Part shown: positions 4,738-9,235 of the stretch, one piece after another
Layout of the letters: each line of letters starts with the position of its first letter
Position numbering within the stretch: the stretch's first letter is position 1
Assembly: GCA_003023245.1 (NCBI GenBank)
Contig: PXTR01000049.1
Span: forward strand, 4,883-14,117
Source: Bacteroidetes bacterium QS_8_68_15
GTDB taxonomy: Bacteria > Bacteroidota > Rhodothermia > Rhodothermales > Salinibacteraceae
Direction: 5' to 3'
DNA: 9,235 nucleotides
Position numbers and translations under genes: made by a program
The notes under the pieces: generated by a model
Database searches by the model: none
Seen by the model: the letters and a program-made list of their open reading frames with translations, nothing else
What the model was told of the DNA's origin: nothing

Positions 4738-7452
4738 ATGGCCGACGACTCGCGTCCCCCGTCCTCCTCCGACGAATACCGGCGCGACCCCGGCCGCGGC
4801 GCGTCGCAAGGCGCTTCGGGCAGCGGGGAGGGCTCCGGTGGCGGAGGGAACTACTCCGACGAAGAGCTGGAGCGCTACTTCAACGACCCTCGCCGGCGTG
4901 AGGGGCCCGGCGCGGAACGCAGCGGCAGCGCGGGCGGCTCGGGGAGCGGCTTTTCCGAAGCGTCCGCTTCCGCTTCCTCGGGCGAGGAGTACGCGCCGCC
5001 GGGAAGCGGGTCCTCTTCCGGCGGCGGAGGAGACGCGTTCACGCCCGGCGGCGGCGCGGGGCCTCCCGGCGCGTCCGGCGGCGAGAAGGGGAGCGGCGGC
5101 GGCAACGGAAACGGCGGCGACACGCCCTGGTCGCACCGGCAGCGGCCGCGGCGCGGGCTGCGCGGCTTTTTTCACCGGCGCCTGGGGCCGAAGAAGGCGC
5201 AGGCCGCCTTCGCGGTGAGCCTCGTAGCGGGCGCGGCGCTTCTGGGCGTGCTCGCGCTGGGCGGCTACTTCGCCTGGCAGATCACCAGCGACAACCTGCC
5301 GTCGACGAAGCAGATCGAAAACCCCGAGCTCGACCAGGCCACCGTCGCCTACACCACCGACGGCAAGGTTCTCACGCGCTACGCCACGCAGAACCGATCG
5401 ATGGTCACGTTTGACGAGCTCTCCGAGCCGCTCGTCGAGGCGCTCGTGGCGACGGAAGACCACCGCTTCTACGAGCACTGGGGGATGGACGTGTACCGCA
5501 CCATCGGCGCGGTGGGGCGCACCGTCGGCGCCGAGCTCTTCGGCGTCGGCGACGTGCAGGGCGGCTCCACGATTACGCAGCAGCTCGCGCGCAATCTCTA
5601 CAACACGCAGATTGGCTACGAGCGCACCGTCGAGCGCAAGGTCAAGGAGATGATCACCGCCATGCAGATCGAGCGGCAGTACACCAAGCAGGAGATCATC
5701 GCCATGTACTTCAACACCATCGAGTTCGGCCACAACGCCTTCGGCATCGAGGCGGCGGCGCAGACGTACTTCGACACCACCGCCACGGAACTCGGCCCGC
5801 TCCCGGCGGCCACCCTCGTCGGCATGCTCAAGGCGCCCAGCCGCTACGACCCGCTCGACGGCTCCGGGCGCGCGAAGGCGCGGCGCAACGTGGTGCTCGC
5901 GCAGATGAGAAAACGCGGCGTGCTTTCCGACCAGTTCTACACCGATCACAAAGACGATCCCGTCGAGACGGACTTTCAGTCCAGCGAGCTGGCCGCCAGC
6001 CTCGCGCCCTACTTCGCAGAGTTCGTGCGCGGCTGGATGAAGGAATGGGCCCAGAAGAACGACCGCGACTTCTACACCGGGGGGCTACGTGTTTACACCA
6101 CGCTCGACTCGCGCATGCAGAAAATGGCCACCGCTGCCGTCGAAAAGCAGGCCGACGGGCTGCAGAACGTCGTCGACTACGAGTGGAGCCGCGCCTCGAA
6201 CTACAAGCTGGGCGAGGACCTCGAGGCCTACGCCGACGCCGACCCCGAGGAGCCGTTCAGCTACTTCTGGGAAACCCACCCCGAGGTCGTCAACGACCAC
6301 GTGCGCGGCACGCAACGGTACGCGAAGCTGACCGGGGAGGAGGGCCTCGGCGAAGAAGAGGCGCTCGAACAGCTCAAAAACAACGCGGCGTTCGCCGACT
6401 CGCTGCGCCGCGATCTGAGCCACCTCAGTGCTGGCCTCGTCTCGCTGAACCCGCGCAACGGCTACGTCAAAACCTGGGTCGGGGGACGCAACTTCGAGGA
6501 AGGCAAGTACGACCACGTCGCCCTCGCGCAGCGCCAGCCCGGCTCCACGTTCAAGCCCTTCGTCTACACCGCCGCCATCGACAACGGCTACTCGCCGTTC
6601 TACACGGTCCAGGACAGCGTCTTTACCTATACGATGGAGGGCGCGACCGAGGAGAACAAAAAGTGGTCGCCCACCAACTTCTCCGGGTCGACCGGGCAGA
6701 TGAAGACGCTGCGTGAGGGGCTGGCCAACTCGCTCAACACGATTACCGCGCGAGTGATGATGAAGCTGGTCAACCCCTCGGTGGTGGCGAAGTACGCGCA
6801 CAACATGGGCATCAAGAGCGATCTCAAGGAGGTGCCCGCCCTGGCGCTGGGCGCCGGCGAGGTGACCTTGTTGGAAATGGCCGCCGCCTACTCCACGCTC
6901 GCTAATGGCGGCCTCTCTCACAAGCCGCAGGTCGTCACCCGCATCGAGGACCGCAGCGGCAACGTGCTCTACCAGGCACAGCCTGAGCCCGAGGAGGCGC
7001 TCCCGCAGGAAACGGCCTTCACCGTCGTCGACATGATGCGCGACGTGATCGACTACGGCACGGGCTCGCGCATCAACTGGCAGTGGGAGCTGGGCGACTA
7101 CGACCTGGCCGGCAAGACCGGCACCACCACCGAAAATGCCGACGGCTGGTTCATGCTGATGCACCCGCAGCTGGTGACCGGCGCGTGGGTCGGGTTCAAC
7201 GACCGGCGCGTGGCCTTCCGGTCCACCTTCTGGGGCCAGGGCGCGCACAACGCGCTCTTCCTCGTCGGCGACTACTTCCAGCGCCTTTCCCGCGCGGAAA
7301 AAGTCGACCTTTCGAAGAGCAAGGAGTTCCCGCTGCCCACCAATTACGGGGAAGGCCAGACCCTCGGCGGCAGACAGGGGCCGGGCGACGGCCCGGACGG
7401 CGACGACGGCGGCGGCGGCCAGGACGACGACGACGGCCGCGTCGGCTGGTAA
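4738..7452 (+). CDS. Class A penicillin-binding protein (PBP1A-type transglycosylase/transpeptidase)
   Basis: A 904-residue bifunctional peptidoglycan synthase. Residues 1-150 are a Gly/Ser/Pro-rich, presumably disordered cytoplasmic tail ending in a basic patch (RGLRGFFHRR). A single membrane anchor spans about 156-180. The GT51 domain (about 205-410) shows TEDHRFYEHWG with catalytic Glu240, GGSTITQQ at 275-282 and RKVKE with Glu304; it polymerises lipid II. The transpeptidase domain has STFK with nucleophile Ser603, SLN at 665-667 and KTGT at 793-796, so both active sites look intact. The linker (about 505-590) is long and acidic. The C-terminus, from about 875, is a Gly/Asp-rich tail ending in GRVGW. 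The ATG at 4738 is preferred because the open frame upstream runs through heptamer repeats and has no family character. It is longer than typical PBP1A mainly because of the N-terminal tail. It follows lpxH and may be cotranscribed with it. Confidence 0.95.
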   Translation: MADDSRPPSSSDEYRRDPGRGASQGASGSGEGSGGGGNYSDEELERYFNDPRRREGPGAERSGSAGGSGSGFSEASASASSGEEYAPPGSGSSSGGGGDAFTPGGGAGPPGASGGEKGSGGGNGNGGDTPWSHRQRPRRGLRGFFHRRLGPKKAQAAFAVSLVAGAALLGVLALGGYFAWQITSDNLPSTKQIENPELDQATVAYTTDGKVLTRYATQNRSMVTFDELSEPLVEALVATEDHRFYEHWGMDVYRTIGAVGRTVGAELFGVGDVQGGSTITQQLARNLYNTQIGYERTVERKVKEMITAMQIERQYTKQEIIAMYFNTIEFGHNAFGIEAAAQTYFDTTATELGPLPAATLVGMLKAPSRYDPLDGSGRAKARRNVVLAQMRKRGVLSDQFYTDHKDDPVETDFQSSELAASLAPYFAEFVRGWMKEWAQKNDRDFYTGGLRVYTTLDSRMQKMATAAVEKQADGLQNVVDYEWSRASNYKLGEDLEAYADADPEEPFSYFWETHPEVVNDHVRGTQRYAKLTGEEGLGEEEALEQLKNNAAFADSLRRDLSHLSAGLVSLNPRNGYVKTWVGGRNFEEGKYDHVALAQRQPGSTFKPFVYTAAIDNGYSPFYTVQDSVFTYTMEGATEENKKWSPTNFSGSTGQMKTLREGLANSLNTITARVMMKLVNPSVVAKYAHNMGIKSDLKEVPALALGAGEVTLLEMAAAYSTLANGGLSHKPQVVTRIEDRSGNVLYQAQPEPEEALPQETAFTVVDMMRDVIDYGTGSRINWQWELGDYDLAGKTGTTTENADGWFMLMHPQLVTGAWVGFNDRRVAFRSTFWGQGAHNALFLVGDYFQRLSRAEKVDLSKSKEFPLPTNYGEGQTLGGRQGPGDGPDGDDGGGGQDDDDGRVGW

Positions 7453-7509
7453 GTTAGAAAGTGTAAGGTTGAAGGTTTGAAAGTTTCTTTTTCAGCGCTC
7501 AACGTTCAA
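7452..7509. repeat. Heptamer repeats in both orientations after the PBP gene
   Basis: The first half carries plus-orientation units (AGTTAGA, GGTTGAA at 7467-7473, GGTTTGAA with one extra base). The second half carries the complement type (CGCTCAA at 7496-7502, CGTTCAA at 7503-7509). GGTTGAA at 7467-7473 can pair with TTCAACC at 7505-7511, so a transcript could form a weak hairpin just past the stop codon. No T-run follows, so it is not a classical intrinsic terminator. Confidence 0.65.
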
Positions 7510-7534
7510 CCCTGGCTCATGTTGGTTTACAGGT

Positions 7535-7550
7535 GAAGCAGCGTTGCTTC
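7535..7550. repeat. Small inverted repeat GAAGCA-gcgt-TGCTTC
   Basis: A six-base stem with a four-base loop in the intergenic region between the PBP and sbcD-like genes. It has no adjoining T-run and no known role. It may be part of the same inserted segment as the larger palindrome at 7571-7598. Confidence 0.4.
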
Positions 7551-7570
7551 TTCGGATGCTCTGTTCGTCA

Positions 7571-7598
7571 GTCATTCCCAGCCGGGGCCGGGAATGAC
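7571..7598. repeat. Extended palindrome GTCATTCCC ... GGGAATGAC (REP/MITE-like)
   Basis: A perfect nine-base inverted repeat (7571-7579 with 7590-7598), whose centre continues as GCC/GGC with one A-C mismatch, makes a nearly perfect 28-base dyad. Arms reading GTCATTCCC and GGGAATGAC recur as intergenic palindromes in many unrelated bacterial genomes. The centre is too tight for an ideal hairpin loop. No T-run follows on the plus strand; an A-run lies just beyond it (7604-7610). It is therefore more likely a dispersed repeat than a terminator. Confidence 0.6.
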
Positions 7599-7648
7599 GT
7601 CCGCAAAAAAATTCAGGGCAGACCTTCTCACCCGGAAGCCGACATGAG

Positions 7649-7660
7649 CCTTCAACCAAC
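7649..7660 (+). repeat. Short heptamer-type leader CCTTCAACCAAC before the sbcD-like start
   Basis: One full unit (CCTTCAA) and a partial one (CCAAC) directly precede the ATG at 7661, the same arrangement as before the PBP gene. A six-codon frame, ATG at 7643 to a TGA overlapping the ATG at 7661, also passes through it, but is too short to be given weight. Confidence 0.5.
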
Positions 7661-8917
7661 ATGAAACTCTTACACACCGCCGATATCCACCTCGGCATCA
7701 CCACATTCGGGCGCGTGGACCCGGAGACGGGGTTGAACACGCGCATCCTCGACTTCAAGCGCTCGTTTGAGTTTCTCGTCGAGCGCGGCCTCTCTGAGGG
7801 CATCGACTGCTTCCTGTTCGCCGGCGACGCCTACCGCACGGCCGATCCCACGCCCACGCAGCAGAAGGTCTTCGCCGAGTGCCTGCGCCCCGTCGCCGAG
7901 GCGGGGCTGCCCATTGTGATGGTCGTCGGCAACCACGACCACCCCGTGACGTTCGGCAAGGCCTCGGCGCTGGACATCTTCGGCCACCTCGACGGCGACG
8001 TGCACGTCTTCGACCAGCCCGAGAGCGCCGTGATCGAGACGCCCGCCGGGCCGCTTCAGCTTTTGGCCCTGCCGTGGCCCATTCGCTCGAAGATCCTTTC
8101 GAAAGACGAGCACCAGGGCAAGTCGCCGAAGGCGCTGCGCGAGTTCATCGAGGACCGCTACACGAATTTTATCGACCGGCACGCCGCCGAGCTGGACCCG
8201 TCGCTGCCGGCGGTGCTGGCGGGCCACTTCAGCGTGCAGGGCGCCGAGATGGCCGGATCGGAGCGTACCAGCCTCATCGCCCACGAGCCGAAGTTCACCG
8301 CCGGCGACCTGAGCGTGCCGCCCATTGACTACGCGGCGCTCGGCCACATTCACCAGTACCAGAACCGCGCGCCGGAAGACGCTGGCGGGCCGCCCGTCAT
8401 CTACCCCAGCAGCATCGAGCGCGTCTCGTTCAAGGAATGGGACGAGCGGAAAGGCTTCGTGCTGGTGGACATCGACGCCGCAGACGCGGAGACGTCTGAC
8501 GAGAAGACGACGCAGTTCGCGTTCGTCGAGACGCCGGCGCGCCCGTTCGTGGCGCTGCGCATCGACGCGCGCGAGGCGGAGGACCCGACCGAGGCGATTC
8601 TCGATGAGATTGAGGAGCAGGACGTGGCGGACGCCATCGTGCGGGTGCGCTACCACATCGAGGAGGCGCAGATTGCCGACGTGGACGCGCGCCGCCTGCG
8701 CGAGGCGCTCTCCGAAGCGCACGCGGTGGCGGCGCTGGAGCGCGACGTAGACCCCGCCGAGCGCGAGCGCCGCACCGTCGTCACGCGCGAATCGACGCTC
8801 GAAGACGCGCTGCGCCAGTACGTCGCCCAGCGCGAGGAACTGGCCTCCATCGAAGACGACCTCGTCGACGCCGCCCTTGACCTCGAAGGCGAGCACGACG
8901 CGGATAGACGCGGGTAG
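7661..8917 (+). CDS. DNA repair metallophosphoesterase of the SbcD/Mre11 family
   Basis: A complete 418-residue protein of normal SbcD length. The five nuclease motifs are visible: DIH with Asp8 and His10, AGDAYRT with Asp56, GNHDHP at 90-95, GHF with His189 and GHIHQYQ with His229 and His231. YPSSIERVSF near 248-257 is the conserved SbcD segment closing the nuclease domain. Residues from about 285 form an acidic, charged C-terminal region, which in the family bears the SbcC-binding part. With an SbcC/Rad50 ATPase, such enzymes cut hairpins and DNA ends during repair of stalled forks. The second motif reads GDAYR rather than the GDLFD of E. coli, a variant I associate with non-proteobacterial SbcD. 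No sbcC follows at once; the next gene starts 172 bases later and does not begin like SbcC. Start at ATG 7661, with MKLLHTADIHLG in the expected register. Confidence 0.9.
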   Translation: MKLLHTADIHLGITTFGRVDPETGLNTRILDFKRSFEFLVERGLSEGIDCFLFAGDAYRTADPTPTQQKVFAECLRPVAEAGLPIVMVVGNHDHPVTFGKASALDIFGHLDGDVHVFDQPESAVIETPAGPLQLLALPWPIRSKILSKDEHQGKSPKALREFIEDRYTNFIDRHAAELDPSLPAVLAGHFSVQGAEMAGSERTSLIAHEPKFTAGDLSVPPIDYAALGHIHQYQNRAPEDAGGPPVIYPSSIERVSFKEWDERKGFVLVDIDAADAETSDEKTTQFAFVETPARPFVALRIDAREAEDPTEAILDEIEEQDVADAIVRVRYHIEEAQIADVDARRLREALSEAHAVAALERDVDPAERERRTVVTRESTLEDALRQYVAQREELASIEDDLVDAALDLEGEHDADRRG

Positions 8918-9021
8918 GGAAGGAAGGAGTGAGGGCGATGAAGGTGCGATTGCCAGGGAGAAACCCCACCTTCCAACCCTCAACCCCCCTCTTCACTCAC
9001 GCACCTACAAACCTAAACGCC

Positions 9022-9051
9022 TTGCACCCCCGCCGCGCGCTTACTATTTTG
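9022..9051 (+). promoter_or_regulatory. Candidate promoter for the right-edge gene
   Basis: TTG at 9022-9024 is followed after 17 bases by TACTATTTTG at 9042-9051, similar to the Bacteroidota pair TTTG ... TAnnTTTG, although the second box does not fit exactly. It is an AT-rich island in GC-rich surroundings, and would give a leader of about 30 bases before the GTG at 9090. Confidence 0.4.
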
Positions 9052-9089
9052 CGGTTCCTTCTCCTTCCTTCTCCACCCACTCCCCCAGC

Positions 9090-9235
9090 GTGAACGCCGA
9101 AGAGACGACCGTTACGATTCCCCGCAACGAAAACGTCACCGCCGAGTCGAGCGAGGACCCGACGCCGGTCTGGCCGCTCGTCGAAGAGGCCCTCGACGCC
9201 ATCGAGGCCGACGACATGACGTACGAGGCGGCCCG
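9090..9235 (+). CDS. Unidentified protein, N-terminal 48 residues only
   Basis: GTG at 9090 opens a frame that runs off the right edge. The visible product begins MNAEETTVTIPRNENVTAES and continues with VWPLVEEALDAIEADDMTYE. It is strongly acidic, with no signal peptide, membrane segment or recognisable motif in this portion. Coding character is supported by the steady third-position G/C preference, the amphipathic helix-like second half and the promoter-like sequence about 40 bases upstream. It does not start like SbcC. No function can be assigned. Confidence 0.6.
   Translation, partial: MNAEETTVTIPRNENVTAESSEDPTPVWPLVEEALDAIEADDMTYEAA

Noticed and set aside
3607..5949. 780-codon open frame on the minus strand across lpxH and the PBP gene
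   Set aside because: It is antisense to two genes with intact catalytic motifs. Its translation is Arg/Ala/Gly/Val-rich without family features, as expected for shadows in GC-rich DNA.
7590..7611. Intrinsic terminator from the 7571-7598 palindrome
   Set aside because: An A-run, not a T-run, lies downstream on the plus strand, and no T-run follows the stem on the minus strand either.
7643..7664. Six-codon leader peptide overlapping the sbcD-like start
   Set aside because: Too short to separate from chance. It has no regulatory codon pattern and no attenuator-like structure.
7670..8983. 437-codon minus-strand frame opposite the sbcD-like gene
   Set aside because: It has the Leu/Arg/Val-rich composition of an antisense shadow; all metallophosphoesterase motifs lie on the plus strand.

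Overview
The window looks like chromosomal DNA from a high-GC, Gram-negative member of the Bacteroidota/Rhodothermota (Salinibacter- or Rhodothermus-like). The evidence is a type IX secretion-style C-terminal sorting domain at the left end, a Bacteroidota-type LpxH lipid A phosphatase, several genes without a visible Shine-Dalgarno sequence, two candidate promoters close to the Bacteroidota TTTG / TAnnTTTG pattern, and rather acidic proteins. Genus and species cannot be fixed from sequence reading alone.

Layout. Positions 1-447 (+) hold the 3' end of a secreted or surface protein with a sorting domain. Positions 589-1269 (+) encode a complete UPF0173/YtkL-type metallo-hydrolase. From about 1318 to 3172 the minus strand carries what looks like a decaying tripartite efflux operon: a tolC-like outer-membrane gene with a one-base frameshift, then about 70 codons of a membrane-fusion-protein N-terminus with no start codon and no body. 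No inner-membrane pump gene is present. A tRNA-Ser(UGA) lies upstream of tolC on the same strand, with a plausible promoter. Positions 3321-3867 have no intact gene but appear to contain a frameshifted C-terminal scrap of a class I/II aminotransferase on the minus strand. The plus strand then carries lpxH (TTG start), a class A penicillin-binding protein (PBP1A type), an SbcD/Mre11-family nuclease, and the 5' end of an unidentified gene running off the right edge.

How the genes fit together. lpxH (lipid A synthesis) and the class A PBP (peptidoglycan synthesis) are neighbouring envelope genes. The sbcD-like gene is a DNA-repair function with no sbcC next to it in view. The hydrolase and the T9SS-type protein have no evident link to the rest.

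The most unusual structure is a family of degenerate heptanucleotide repeats (roughly NNTTGAA, or its complement TTCAANN) found in most intergenic gaps but not noticed inside the intact genes. They abut the start codons of the PBP and sbcD genes. They also lie exactly where the two gene relics break off, which suggests a role as recombination endpoints, as regulatory or translational leaders, or both.
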